A stretch of 64,000 bases of DNA from Streptococcus tangpeifui (GCF_011038795.1 NZ_JAAKDU010000004.1:62001-126000), one strand, 5' to 3'. Positions 55,229 through 64,000 are shown, counted from the first letter of the stretch. A program made the numbers and translations. Notes: generated by a model not told the origin, from the sequence alone.

Positions 55229-56230
55229 TTATTTACTTGATGCACGTTTGCTGATGCTGTGGTTGAGGACGATGTCGTGTTCGTCTAATTCTTCCTTGTT
55301 CATAATCTTGGTCAGCATCCGCATACTGACAGCACCTAAATCATAAATCGGTTGATTAATTGAGGTCAGATTAGGCCGAGTATATTTGACAATTGGGGAA
55401 TCATTGCCCGTAATGATTTCGAAGTCATCAGGCACCGTTTGACCAGCCTCAAAGAGACCGTTCAATAGGCCGGCAGCCAGTTCATCTTCTCCAACATAGG
55501 CCGCTGAAGCTCCTGAATTGAGCACTCGCTTTGCCAAAGCGAGGCCTTCCTCATAAGAGTAGTTAGCTTCAAAAACTAGGCTTTCTTGGAACTTAAGTCC
55601 AGCATTTTTAAGGCCGGTCTTATAACCCGCTAAACGAACCTTTCCATTAATATCATCAATTAGAGGCCCCGAGACAAAGGCAATCTCTTTGTGGCGTTTG
55701 GCCAAATCTGAAACAGCATCCTTGGCCGCTTGTTCTTCATCAATATTAACACTTGGGAACTGGTGATCGAGGTCAACAGTCCCAGCCAAAACAACTGGTG
55801 TACGAGAGCGGGAAAATTCCAGACGAACCTTATCAGTCAAATGATGTCCCATAAAAATAATCCCGTCGACCTGCTTAGCAAAGAGGGTGTTAATGACATT
55901 GACCTCATTATCATCATCTTCATCGCTGGAAGCAAGGACGATATTGTATTTATACATAGAGGCGATATCATCAATACCCTTGGCCAAAATAGAAAAATAA
56001 CTATTGGCAATATTGGGAATAACAACCCCAACTGTGGTGGTCTTTTTGCTAGCGAGGCCACGGGCAACCGCATTAGGACGGTAATCCAGACGGTCAATCA
56101 CTTCAAGAACTTTTTTACGAGTATTTTCTTTAACATTTTTGTTCCCATTGACAACTCGACTGACAGTCGCCATGGAAACACCGGCTTCACGCGCTACATC
56201 GTAAATGGTAATGGTATCATCAGTATTCAT
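55229..56230 (-). CDS. ccpA: Catabolite control protein A
   Basis: 333 residues, LacI/GalR family. HTH TIYDVAREAGVSMATVSRVVNG and hinge NAVARGLASKKT are diagnostic, followed by a periplasmic-binding-protein-like effector domain that docks HPr(Ser-P). It binds cre sites; several lie in this window (gat, xfp, ula, its own promoter, pepQ). Start ATG preceded by GGGAGAGCTCAC. Confidence 0.95.
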   Translation of the reverse strand: MNTDDTITIYDVAREAGVSMATVSRVVNGNKNVKENTRKKVLEVIDRLDYRPNAVARGLASKKTTTVGVVIPNIANSYFSILAKGIDDIASMYKYNIVLASSDEDDDNEVNVINTLFAKQVDGIIFMGHHLTDKVRLEFSRSRTPVVLAGTVDLDHQFPSVNIDEEQAAKDAVSDLAKRHKEIAFVSGPLIDDINGKVRLAGYKTGLKNAGLKFQESLVFEANYSYEEGLALAKRVLNSGASAAYVGEDELAAGLLNGLFEAGQTVPDDFEIITGNDSPIVKYTRPNLTSINQPIYDLGAVSMRMLTKIMNKEELDEHDIVLNHSISKRASSK

Positions 56231-56327
56231 GTGAGCTCTCCCTCTTTATCAGATTAATCAGCTCTGCGCTGCCTCAAAAATCAAGGAAACAGCTACAGAT
56301 TTACATGAAAATTACGCTTTCACGATT

Positions 56328-56356
56328 ATATTATCACATATTGTAAACACTTTCAA
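56328..56356 (-). promoter_or_regulatory. ccpA promoter with autoregulatory cre-like site
   Basis: TTGAAA (56351-56356) and TAATAT (56328-56333), 17 bp apart on the minus strand. TGAAAGTGTTTACA (56342-56355) overlaps the -35 and matches cre except for TG in place of CG at the centre. A second half-match (TGAAAGCG) lies at 56315-56322. Confidence 0.65.
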
Positions 56357-56995
56357 TAATTATGGAGTATTTTTTTGAAATTTTTGTATGCCCTTTCAAA
56401 TTTTAGACAGACGGGCTCGGAAAATTTCTAACGATACCCAATTCGTTTTAAGAATTTACCTTTGTGTTTTAATGAGTTCGGACACAAGAGAGCCAGCCGA
56501 TCTTTTTAGATTGGAAATTGAGTTGACCCAGCCAGTCTTTGAATTTACTGCGGGGTTTTATTGTTGTTAATATTACTGAGGTAAAACAAGCGTTTTAGGC
56601 TCACTTTGGTTTCTTCACATCAATGAGCTATACAATACTAATTTTTGATTTGAACGGAGTATTAAAAATAAAAAAAGTGGACAAAACCACTTTTTAATGA
56701 TGAACAATCAATTGAACGCATCTGGTTGATAAGCTTATCAGGATAAACATTCTTCGACAACATTGGGAAAATCCTTTAGATGTACAGACAACACCATAAC
56801 TTACTTGAATCTCCGATCTAATCCGTTTCCCTACTCAGATGATTTTCTAATTAATTAACGATTTTTTCTTAAGGTAAGCGATTTTTATTTTACAGCTGAT
56901 AAGCTGTTAATAGTGCAACCAGCAGCAACCGAAGTAAGTACAAAGGCTAGTTTCTTCATTACCAGCGTCTTTTAGTTATGCGGCCTACTTACATC
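56357..56995. other. Intergenic stretch between pckA and ccpA
   Basis: Contains a bidirectional terminator AAAAAAGTGG/CCACTTTTT at 56669-56696, likely for pckA. A 24-codon minus-strand frame (56885-56959) is described separately. The plus-strand frame at 56388-56570 has no support. Confidence 0.55.
56885..56959 (-). CDS. Possible short lipoprotein-signal peptide, or gene fragment
   Basis: 24 codons, MKKLAFVLTSVAAGCTINSL…, ending TAA. It looks like a signal sequence with a near-lipobox (AAGC), starting 36 nt after pckA. The ribosome site is weak. It is either the 5' stump of a lost lipoprotein gene or a very short secreted peptide. Low confidence. Confidence 0.3.
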   Translation of the reverse strand: MKKLAFVLTSVAAGCTINSLSAVK

Positions 56996-58645
56996 CTAAT
57001 CTAAATGCTTGAGAACGGCTTCCATCTTGGAAATGGCCTCAACAGGCAGGGCGGTGTGGGGATATTTTTGATTAAAGGAAAGCAAGAAATCTTGTCTGAC
57101 TTGCATTCTTTCACGAATTAACTGCTTATAATGATGGTCGAACGGCGGAACAGGGTAGTTCTCCAACTCAAGGTAGTTGATACCGTTCAGAGAACCGAAA
57201 GGTTTGAAAGTCCCTTGCCCATCAACGATGGACTCAATAATACCCAGAGAAACCTCCTTAGGAATGGGCTTGCCCATATAGAGACCGGTGTTGATAATAT
57301 AGCAGTCGACACCTGATTCAAATAAAGAGCAGAATTTTTTAAAATCTTCAACCAAGGGGTAAACGCGGAAAGGATTGGCAAATGGTTCAATAATCAGATC
57401 CTTTTGCTCACCTGAGAGATTTTCTGCGTTAGAGCGCTTAGTCATTAGGGTACAGCCCATGGTGGTAGCCAAAACAGGGTCGTCAATCTTGAGAATAGGA
57501 GGAAGACTGTCATCCTTCATAATCCAAAAGATTGCCTTGATAGGCTCATTGATACGGTCAACACGATTTGGTGTAGAATAGCGGGATTTGACTGTTCGAC
57601 CATTACCATTGCGAATATCTTCGGTCACTAATTTTTTGCGTCCGTTGGCATCCAGAGTTACACCGCAGTTTTGTACAGTCACAAAATAATCTTGTTCCCG
57701 ATGACCAGTCGGATAATCATTGGTCTTGTCAAAATAGGAGGGCTCTAAGGCAATGGAGGAACCGTCCTTGGTTGAAATGATAAAGGCATCATCATGCAAG
57801 ACCTGGATATCATACTTGCCATTATGTTTAGCATGGGTCAAGGTTGACTTTCCTGATCCCGACAGGCCAAAGAATGAAGCGACATAGTCGTGTTCAGACT
57901 TGCCAGCCTTATCACGAAATATTTTTAAACCGCCGTGACAGGCAACATACCCATTGCGGGCAGCGGTACTCCAAGCAAGAGTCAGGGTAGCCTTTTTAAG
58001 CTCACCAAAATAACGCAAGCCTAAAATCATGGCACAATTATGAAGCACATCGAAATAAACTAGGCCTTCCGGATAATCAGGATGAGACCAATCTGGATCA
58101 AAGAAGATGAAGATATCATTTTCATTATATTGTTTAGAATCTGCTAAACGATTTTTAAAGGTTTCGTCCAAAATTTGGAAGTTGAGTAGCCAAGAATAGA
58201 GGTTGGGACTTTCATCCTCAGGAACCATAAGGTGGGCACGCACCATGAAGTCTTCATTTAGGCCGACAACTGCTGACGAACGGTAGAAAGTCCTCCGCCT
58301 AGTCTGTAAAACAGCATCTCGTACAAGAGGAAGAAGCTTCTGATCCTCAGCTGGATTTCTACCATAAATCCGTCTAGCCCTAGCTGTCCGACCGACTACT
58401 GCGCCTGAATTGGTTAAAAGCACACGGGCATAGGAAGGCAGGCCCAATTCCTTGGTGTGAATAACCGGCATGTCCAAAATGATTGTCCCAGCTGCTGATG
58501 AGGCCAGTTGATAGGCCTCTTCTAAACTTTTTATTGACTTAACATGATTTTCATAAAAAGCTGTTTCAATAACGGTTTTTAAAGGAGAGAAATAGGGACT
58601 CTTTGCCCGCATTTCCTCATCAGCAAATTCTCGACGTGTTACCAT
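56996..58645 (-). CDS. pckA: Phosphoenolpyruvate carboxykinase (ATP)
   Basis: 549 residues. Kinase P-loop GLSGSGKST, metal/nucleotide HDDAFIIS, and the C-terminal active-site stretch INEPIKAIFWIMKDD identify the ATP-dependent PEPCK. It interconverts oxaloacetate plus ATP and PEP plus CO2; in fermenters it can run in the carboxylating direction. Not common in streptococci. Ribosome site CAGGAGGAAC. Its upstream region consists of intergenic repeat sequence, so its promoter probably lies within or beside the repeat. Confidence 0.92.
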   Translation of the reverse strand: MVTRREFADEEMRAKSPYFSPLKTVIETAFYENHVKSIKSLEEAYQLASSAAGTIILDMPVIHTKELGLPSYARVLLTNSGAVVGRTARARRIYGRNPAEDQKLLPLVRDAVLQTRRRTFYRSSAVVGLNEDFMVRAHLMVPEDESPNLYSWLLNFQILDETFKNRLADSKQYNENDIFIFFDPDWSHPDYPEGLVYFDVLHNCAMILGLRYFGELKKATLTLAWSTAARNGYVACHGGLKIFRDKAGKSEHDYVASFFGLSGSGKSTLTHAKHNGKYDIQVLHDDAFIISTKDGSSIALEPSYFDKTNDYPTGHREQDYFVTVQNCGVTLDANGRKKLVTEDIRNGNGRTVKSRYSTPNRVDRINEPIKAIFWIMKDDSLPPILKIDDPVLATTMGCTLMTKRSNAENLSGEQKDLIIEPFANPFRVYPLVEDFKKFCSLFESGVDCYIINTGLYMGKPIPKEVSLGIIESIVDGQGTFKPFGSLNGINYLELENYPVPPFDHHYKQLIRERMQVRQDFLLSFNQKYPHTALPVEAISKMEAVLKHLD

Positions 58646-58678
58646 ACGTGTTCCTCCTGTTACTTCTAAGTATTTTTA

Positions 58679-59265
58679 GCAGACTGGGGAGCGGGGGGCA
58701 TCCTCAAAATTAAAAATTTGGGTTCTCGCCACGTCCTAGTTTTAAAGTGGTGACCTGAGACGGTCCCTCCCCAGACTATTTTTGACACTTGCTTTGCAAG
58801 CTTCATTTCCCGATGAAAAAGGTATCCAGACCTTTTGAGGCTGAAAATAAGATGACTACTATTCATCATATTCGTTTAGGTTTTCTGTTTTAGCCTTGTG
58901 GCAAAAGGAAAACAGTCAGCAGTGGTTCATTAAGGGTGGGGGAAAAATATTCTAGCCTTCTATTTTGCAGTAATAATAGTCGCAGTGGTTGGAAGCCCTT
59001 ATCTTGGGGTGCAGTCCCATTTTCAGGCATCCTCTTAAACAGTCCACTGGACTGTTTAACGACTCCGCAATTGTTAGCGGCCACCCTAATAACTGTGCGG
59101 AGGTGGGACGACGAAGTCATTTATATAAAAATTAACTTCTGTCCCACTCTCAAATGAACTATGCAGGGGCAAGACTTCTTGGCCTAGCCAACTAGTCTTA
59201 CTCCCAGCCACTGCGCCAAGTTTATCCCAAAACAAGAATGCTGAACGAGTTTTGCCCGGCCTCTC
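58679..59265. repeat. Intergenic mosaic repeat, copy 7 (left of pepQ)
   Basis: Holds CCACGTCCTAGTTTTAAAGTGG, TTTTTGACACTTGCTTTGCAAGCTTC, AGCAGTGGTTCATTAAGG, CTTAAACAGTCCACTGGACTGTTTAA and CTGTGCGGAGGTGGGAC. The right-hand 100 bp match the start of copy 2 in inverted orientation. Closely parallels copy 8 on the other side of pepQ. Confidence 0.82.
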
Positions 59266-59282
59266 GGCTGACAGTCATTTTT

Positions 59283-59305
59283 AAACGTTTTTGAAAACGT
59301 TTGCT
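59283..59305 (+). promoter_or_regulatory. cre-like site upstream of pepQ
   Basis: TGAAAACGTTTGCT (59292-59305) matches the cre consensus except the last base, and a second AAACGTTT precedes it by 2 nt. cre sites between pepQ and ccpA are known in lactic acid bacteria; here the two genes are no longer adjacent. Confidence 0.6.
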
Positions 59306-59445
59306 TAGATTCATTTTAGCACAAATCTGCGCAAAAAACTGGCAGAAATTTTCTAGCTGGGGGAAAATTTTAGTAAGCCCTTGCAATTTAGAGGATTTTT
59401 TGAAAGAATAAAAGCAAGAATTTATGCAGAAAAAGAGGTTTTGAC

Positions 59446-60531
59446 ATGTCAAAAATCAATCAAATCCGTAATTATATTGCTCAGCACCAATCACGTTTAG
59501 CCATTATTTCTGATCCTGTTACCATCAATTATCTGACTGGTTTCGACTGTGATCCCCATGAGCGTCAGCTCTTTCTCTTTGTTTACAGCGACAATGAGCC
59601 TATCCTCTTCGTTCCTGAACTAGAGGCCGCTCGGGCTCGTCAGGTCGTCAGCTTCGAGGTCATCGGCTATCAGGATGCTGAAAATCCTTGGCAAAAGATT
59701 CGTCTCAGCCTGCCAAGAATTGACTCTAAGTTTATCTTTGTAGAATTTGATCATCTCAATGTGACTAAATTTAACGGTTTACAGTCCGTTTTCTTGGGAC
59801 GCTTTGAAAATCTCACGCCCTATGTCCAAGAAATGCGTTTGATTAAATCAACCGATGAAATTAATAAGATGCTGGTTGCTGGGGTTTATGCTGACTATGC
59901 CGTCAAGGTTGGTTTTGACAATATCCGAGCGGGTCGGACCGAAATGGACTTGGTGGCACAAATTGAATTTGAACTCAAGAAAAAAGGTATCAGTCAGATG
60001 AGTTTTGATACCCTAGTCTTGACTGGAAATAACGCAGCCAATCCTCACGGTATTCCTGGCAAAAATCCAATAGAAAATAATGCCCTTCTCCTCTTTGACC
60101 TAGGTGTTGTCTGCGAAGGTTATACTTCTGATATGACAAGAACCGTTGCTGTCGGGCGGCCTGATCAGTTCAAAGAGGATATCTACAAGCTCTGTCTGGA
60201 AGCTCAATTAACCGCCCAAGACTTTATCAAACCGGGTGTTACTGCCAGCGAAGTCGATGCTGCTGCCCGCAAGGTTATCGAAAAGGCTGGTTATGGAGAA
60301 TACTTCAATCACCGCCTTGGCCACGGGCTAGGTATGGATGTGCATGAATATCCTTCTATCATGGCTGGCAATGATTTAGTTATCCAAGAAGGCATGTGCT
60401 TCTCAGTTGAACCAGGTATCTACATTCCTGGTAAGGTCGGCGTCCGGATTGAGGATTGCGGCTATATTACGAAGAAGGGGTTCAATCCTCTCACTCAGAC
60501 TCCGAAAAAATTACAATATTTTGAGCTCTAA
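59446..60531 (+). CDS. pepQ: Xaa-Pro dipeptidase (M24)
   Basis: 361 residues: creatinase-like N-terminal domain (1-130) and pita-bread catalytic domain. Dinuclear metal ligands: Asp pair in LFDLGVVCEGYTSDMTR, His in HRLGHGLGMDVHE, and Glu pair in SVEPGIY and VRIED. Cleaves Xaa-Pro dipeptides in the cytoplasm. In many lactic acid bacteria pepQ is adjacent to and divergent from ccpA; here pckA and a repeat intervene. Confidence 0.93.
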   Translation: MSKINQIRNYIAQHQSRLAIISDPVTINYLTGFDCDPHERQLFLFVYSDNEPILFVPELEAARARQVVSFEVIGYQDAENPWQKIRLSLPRIDSKFIFVEFDHLNVTKFNGLQSVFLGRFENLTPYVQEMRLIKSTDEINKMLVAGVYADYAVKVGFDNIRAGRTEMDLVAQIEFELKKKGISQMSFDTLVLTGNNAANPHGIPGKNPIENNALLLFDLGVVCEGYTSDMTRTVAVGRPDQFKEDIYKLCLEAQLTAQDFIKPGVTASEVDAAARKVIEKAGYGEYFNHRLGHGLGMDVHEYPSIMAGNDLVIQEGMCFSVEPGIYIPGKVGVRIEDCGYITKKGFNPLTQTPKKLQYFEL

Positions 60532-60547
60532 TTTTTAAATTAGCGGC

Positions 60548-61065
60548 AGGAAAAGGGAGTGGGATCACCCAAAAAATTGGAAATTTTGATTCTTACCACG
60601 TCCTGATTTTTAAGTGGTGACCTGAGACGCTCTCTTCCCAGACCGTTTTTGACACTTGCTTTGCAAGCTTCATTTCCCTATTAAAAGGTCTCTTATACCT
60701 TTTTAACCCACCCTCCGCGTAGCTGGCTAGGTTTTCTGCTTTAGCCTTATAGCAAAAGGAAGGCCAGCCAGCAGTGGTTCATTAAGGTTGGGAAAAAGTA
60801 TTCTAGCATTCTATTTTTTGCAGTAATCACAGTTTGATGCAGTGGTTGATTGGAGGTCCTTATCTTGGGGTGCCGTCCCATTTTCAGGCATCCCCTTAAA
60901 CAGTCCACTGGACTGTTTAACTACTCCGCAATTATTAGCAGCCATCTAATCAACCGTGCGGAAGTAAGACTTCTTAGCCTAGCCAACAAGTCTTGCTTCC
61001 AACCACTGCGCCAAGAATTTATTCCAAAACAGGAATGAGGAGTTTTTGACCAGCCGCTTTTCAAT
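60548..61065. repeat. Intergenic mosaic repeat, copy 8 (right of pepQ)
   Basis: Same order and orientation as copy 7: CCACGTCCTGATTTTTAAGTGG, GACACTTGCTTTGCAAGCTTC, AGCAGTGGTTCATTAAGG, CTTAAACAGTCCACTGGACTGTTTAA, then AACCGTGCGGAAGTAAGAC and the inverted copy-2-like end. Forms direct repeats around pepQ with copy 7. Confidence 0.82.
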
Positions 61066-61097
61066 GCTTCAGCTTCCTAACAAATCTTTTAATAGAT

Positions 61098-61135
61098 AAA
61101 ATCACCTCTGCTTATTTAAACAGGGGTGATTTTTT
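61098..61135. terminator. Terminator downstream of the CLC gene / pepQ region
   Basis: AAAATCACCTCTG / CAGGGGTGATTTTTT hairpin with a 10-nt loop; T-run on the plus strand, A-run on the other. Confidence 0.8.
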
Positions 61136-61279
61136 GTCTTGTTATCATCTGTTAAGCAAGAACAGTCGCACATTAGGGATTGGGCTTTCGGGCTATCCCA
61201 ATTATTAACGATACCATCTGATTAACTCAAAAAACTAGTTTGCCAGTGGGGTTCTTCCAGCATTCATAAATTAAGTGCT

Positions 61280-62821
61280 CTAATCTAAGAGCAGGTGTCT
61301 GATTTCATCAATCTTATCTTCTGGCAAAACGACATTGATAGCATTTCCTAAAACCAATTTCGTGCCGCCTGAAACGATATGGCTCTTGCCATTTTCCCGC
61401 TGGCTGGTAATGAGGACATCCTTGGGCAGTTCCAGCTGATAGACAGATTTACCGGCAATCTTTGTGGAAACCGGCACCTCAATCCACGTCAGCGGACTAT
61501 CTTCATCATGGGGATGGCCCCCTTCAAGCAGATTCTCCAACATGGCTTCATAGACGGGGGCTCCACCCAGTAGGTCCATGACGATATAGGCCATAAGGGT
61601 CGCTGTTCCTAAGGCCATAAGATGATGAAGATCACCAACCATTTCACAAACCAAAATCATGGCGGTCAAGGGAGCCTTAGAAATAGCTCCAAAATAGGCA
61701 CTCATCCCCAGAATAATGAAAATTGGAAATTCATTTTGAGAAATCCAGCCTAGATGGAGAAAGACACTGCCAAAGAAGGCACCAAGACAAGCACCAAGCG
61801 TCAGAATGGGCAGAAAGATACCCCCCGGTAGACCTGAGCCATAGCTCATCATACTATAGAAATAACGGAGCAAGAAGAAGGCCAAGAAATAAAGGACGGG
61901 AGCCTGTAAAGAGGACAAGGAGCGCACAAAAGCATTCCCTCCACCCAAGAGCTCGGGAGCAAAGTAGCCCAGCGGTATAATAAGAACGAAGGCAATCAAG
62001 CTATAGTGCTGAGGCTTGAGATGAAAGATTTTACCTAGATACTTATAGTAGAAGCCCATGCGCAGGACCAACCACTCATAATGGTAGGCTAGGAAACCTA
62101 GCAGCAGTCCCATCAGCACAAAAATGATATAATTGGACAGGTGCGGTGTTGGCAGATTGCTTGGCATGGCCAAGACCGGTGTTTGCCCAAAAACTCGTAG
62201 CGAAATCAGATTGGCTGTCAGGCTAGCTGATAGGGCCGTTATCCAAACTCGGCTGGAAAAATGATGATAAACTTCTTCGACCACAAAGAGAAGACCTGCA
62301 ATTGGCGCATTGAAAGCAGCTGAAACTCCTGCTGCTGCCCCACTAGCAATCAAGGTCCGCTCTTCAAGTTTACTGAGTTGGAGGTAGTGAGCTAGCCCCT
62401 TACCACTAACGGCTCCTACCTGAATACTAGGTCCTTCACGTCCCAGCAGAAGACCACTGGAAATTCCCAGCACGCCTGCCAAGAATTTTTTCCAGAGGAT
62501 GGACCACCAATTCTGGCTCATTAAACCTTTGAGTTCGGCCTCAACTTGGGGAATCCCCGATCCCTTAATATCAGGCTCTGACACCATTAAACGACCGATA
62601 ATAAAGGTAAAAATCAAGTAGATGACAAAAATCAAAGCCAAAATCCAGGGAAGCTTGTGCGCAAGGACATAACTCCTTTGAAATTGAGTAAAAATCAAGG
62701 TAATAAGGTAACGAAAGAGGCTGACTGTAAAACCTGAAAAAAGACCAACTAGAACCCCTCGGAAAACGGATGTCAGAATTGAACTAGAGAGATAGCTAAA
62801 TTCTTTCCGTTGATTTTGCAT
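61280..62821 (-). CDS. CLC-family chloride channel/antiporter with TrkA-C domain
   Basis: 513 residues. CLC signature motifs: GSGIPQVE (about 95), GREGPSIQ (about 128) and GLPGGIFLP (about 330), in a multi-helix core. A cytoplasmic C-terminal TrkA-C-like domain (about 440-513) may bind a ligand. The Glu of GREGP supports an H+/anion antiporter; whether it carries chloride or fluoride cannot be decided. AAAGGAG precedes the ATG. Confidence 0.9.
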   Translation of the reverse strand: MQNQRKEFSYLSSSILTSVFRGVLVGLFSGFTVSLFRYLITLIFTQFQRSYVLAHKLPWILALIFVIYLIFTFIIGRLMVSEPDIKGSGIPQVEAELKGLMSQNWWSILWKKFLAGVLGISSGLLLGREGPSIQVGAVSGKGLAHYLQLSKLEERTLIASGAAAGVSAAFNAPIAGLLFVVEEVYHHFSSRVWITALSASLTANLISLRVFGQTPVLAMPSNLPTPHLSNYIIFVLMGLLLGFLAYHYEWLVLRMGFYYKYLGKIFHLKPQHYSLIAFVLIIPLGYFAPELLGGGNAFVRSLSSLQAPVLYFLAFFLLRYFYSMMSYGSGLPGGIFLPILTLGACLGAFFGSVFLHLGWISQNEFPIFIILGMSAYFGAISKAPLTAMILVCEMVGDLHHLMALGTATLMAYIVMDLLGGAPVYEAMLENLLEGGHPHDEDSPLTWIEVPVSTKIAGKSVYQLELPKDVLITSQRENGKSHIVSGGTKLVLGNAINVVLPEDKIDEIRHLLLD

Positions 62822-62922
62822 GATAACTCCTTTGCAAGTGACTATTTTATACTAAGCTCAATAAAAGAACTCCTGAAAAAGGCAAGCCGACAGTTAAAAG
62901 TAAGTAACTCCCCCTCAATTCC

Positions 62923-63822
62923 TTACCTCATCTTCGTCTTCAAAAGGTAGACAGCCCCGATTAAATTGGCATTATTATGGTGACGGCAGGCGACGATATC
63001 CGGACGCTTGATGATGGTCTTGACAGGGGTTATCTCTTCCTTGAGTCGGTCAAACTGGCGATTGATTTCCTCTAAAAGTAAGGGCTGGGCACTGATACCG
63101 CCGCCAATTGCAAATCGTTCAAGATCTAATGTTGTCTGTAAATTTAGAATGGTTAGGGCCACATAACGACAATAATCTTCAAAAAGCGGATAGATGCGAC
63201 TGTCCCTCTGAGATAAGGCCTGAAAAACCGCTGGGCCATCTTTCTTATCATCTAGATTTAAAATTTCAGCCAAACGAGCAATCAGACCAACAGCAGAGAC
63301 TTGAACCCCACGCATATCCAGAATCTCATTTTTCCCCAGCTTTGGGGGAAGTAGGAAGGTTAGCTCACCTGCTTGGAAGTGGGAGCCTTGGTAGAGCTGG
63401 CCATTGATAATCAGGCCGCCTCCTAGACCCGTCCCTAAGACCAAAGCAGCGCCATTTTTAACGCCCTCTAAGTTTCCTTTGGCCAACTCAGCTAAGACAG
63501 CTGCCTTACCATCATTGATAGCGCAAGCAGTTAAATCATAAGTACTGGCAAAGTAGTCCTTGACATTAAATTCATGAAGAAAGGGAAGGGTACCACCATG
63601 GTAAATAACTCCCTGATCAGTATCAATCGTTCCTGGTGCACTGATGGCAATTCCTGAAATGTCTGAAATATGGGGCTGGATCAGAACATCCAATAAAGAT
63701 AGGCAGTCCGATAAATTATCAGGTGAAGCTAGTGGAGGAAATATCTTTTCTACCACATAATCATCTGATACTAGACCTGACTTGATGTGCGTTCCTCCTA
63801 AATCAATAGCTAAAATGCTCAT
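62923..63822 (-). CDS. ROK-family sugar kinase
   Basis: 299 residues. ATP-binding DLGGTHIKSG at the start, sugar-site AINDGKAAVLAE (catalytic Asp) and VLGTGLGGGLIINGQLYQG. The usual His-CxCGxxGC zinc motif of many ROK kinases is absent (the region reads AGELTFLLPPKLG), as in some streptococcal beta-glucoside- or amino-sugar-type kinases. Substrate unknown. The ATG follows GAGAGGTCT. Confidence 0.87.
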   Translation of the reverse strand: MSILAIDLGGTHIKSGLVSDDYVVEKIFPPLASPDNLSDCLSLLDVLIQPHISDISGIAISAPGTIDTDQGVIYHGGTLPFLHEFNVKDYFASTYDLTACAINDGKAAVLAELAKGNLEGVKNGAALVLGTGLGGGLIINGQLYQGSHFQAGELTFLLPPKLGKNEILDMRGVQVSAVGLIARLAEILNLDDKKDGPAVFQALSQRDSRIYPLFEDYCRYVALTILNLQTTLDLERFAIGGGISAQPLLLEEINRQFDRLKEEITPVKTIIKRPDIVACRHHNNANLIGAVYLLKTKMR

Positions 63823-63930
63823 AGACCTCTCACTTTCTTAGTTTAATCTTATCATAATTTTTCCTAAGATTAGCAGAAATTTTTAGAAAATGATATGATG
63901 AAAGCACAAATATAGATAGGAGGTTCTCAG

Positions 63931-64000
63931 ATGACAGCTGATAGTATTAAAAAACAAATTCGACAGGCCTTTGACCGACGAGTGGCTGTGCGGGTCTATA
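63931..64000 (+). CDS. Probable nitroreductase-family protein (5' part only)
   Basis: Starts ATG after AGGAGG; the first 23 codons read MTADSIKKQIRQAFDRR…VRVY, a start pattern seen in FMN-dependent nitroreductases. The rest lies beyond the window, so the family call is tentative. Confidence 0.45.
   Translation, partial: MTADSIKKQIRQAFDRRVAVRVY

Overview
The window looks like chromosome from a low-GC Gram-positive coccus, most likely a Streptococcus. Evidence: AGGAGG ribosome sites, catabolite (cre) boxes, several PTS operons with PRD regulators, a ccpA/pepQ neighbourhood, pneumococcal-type CpoA glycolipid glycosyltransferases, a T-box near thrS and a streptococcal-style LuxS. The species cannot be fixed from sequence alone. 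No rRNA, tRNA or CRISPR was seen.

Layout. 0.5-5.7 kb (minus): galactitol PTS operon (PRD regulator, IIA, IIB, IIC, sugar-phosphate dehydrogenase), divergent from a phosphoketolase gene (5.96-8.3 kb, plus). 9.2-11.0 kb: MarR/MATE efflux pair. 11.6-22.2 kb (minus): a complete L-ascorbate (ula) regulon, ulaABC-ulaDEF-ulaR-ulaG, followed by a second phosphoketolase that can cleave the xylulose-5-phosphate the pathway makes. 22.5-27.7 kb: a fructose-type PTS with its regulator, lying between decayed IS3-, IS4- and IS1182-like remnants. 27.7-38.1 kb: MarR and aldo/keto reductase, a DUF4430 lipoprotein with an ECF S component, tandem DUF915 hydrolases, a MetE-like enzyme with a MET-box, a GH25 muramidase, a YbaK-type deacylase, a phosphatase and a CDF metal exporter.

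38.4-42.9 kb is the most unusual segment. A divergent Rrf2 regulator faces a tight operon encoding an EamA exporter, a LuxS, a GAPDH, a CmoA-like SAM enzyme and a second SAM methyltransferase. The methyltransferase end is visibly AT-rich. I propose an acquired system that exports or methylates a thiol-reactive compound and supplies replacement copies of two thiol enzymes, LuxS and GAPDH. This is inference.

43-64 kb is mostly core: an RsmJ-like methyltransferase, PepSY protein, aldo/keto reductase, XRE-AbrB regulator, thrS (with a T-box about 0.9 kb upstream), glycolipid glycosyltransferases, alpha-amylase, ccpA, pckA, pepQ, a CLC channel and a ROK kinase. The right edge cuts a probable nitroreductase gene.

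Two features span the window. First, a family of about 400-550 bp mosaic, hairpin-rich intergenic repeats occurs in at least six places plus fragments. Second, several minus- and plus-strand genes have a promoter so close to the start codon that they are probably translated from leaderless mRNAs. Carbon catabolite control ties much of the window together: cre-like boxes lie upstream of gat, xfp, ula, ccpA and pepQ.
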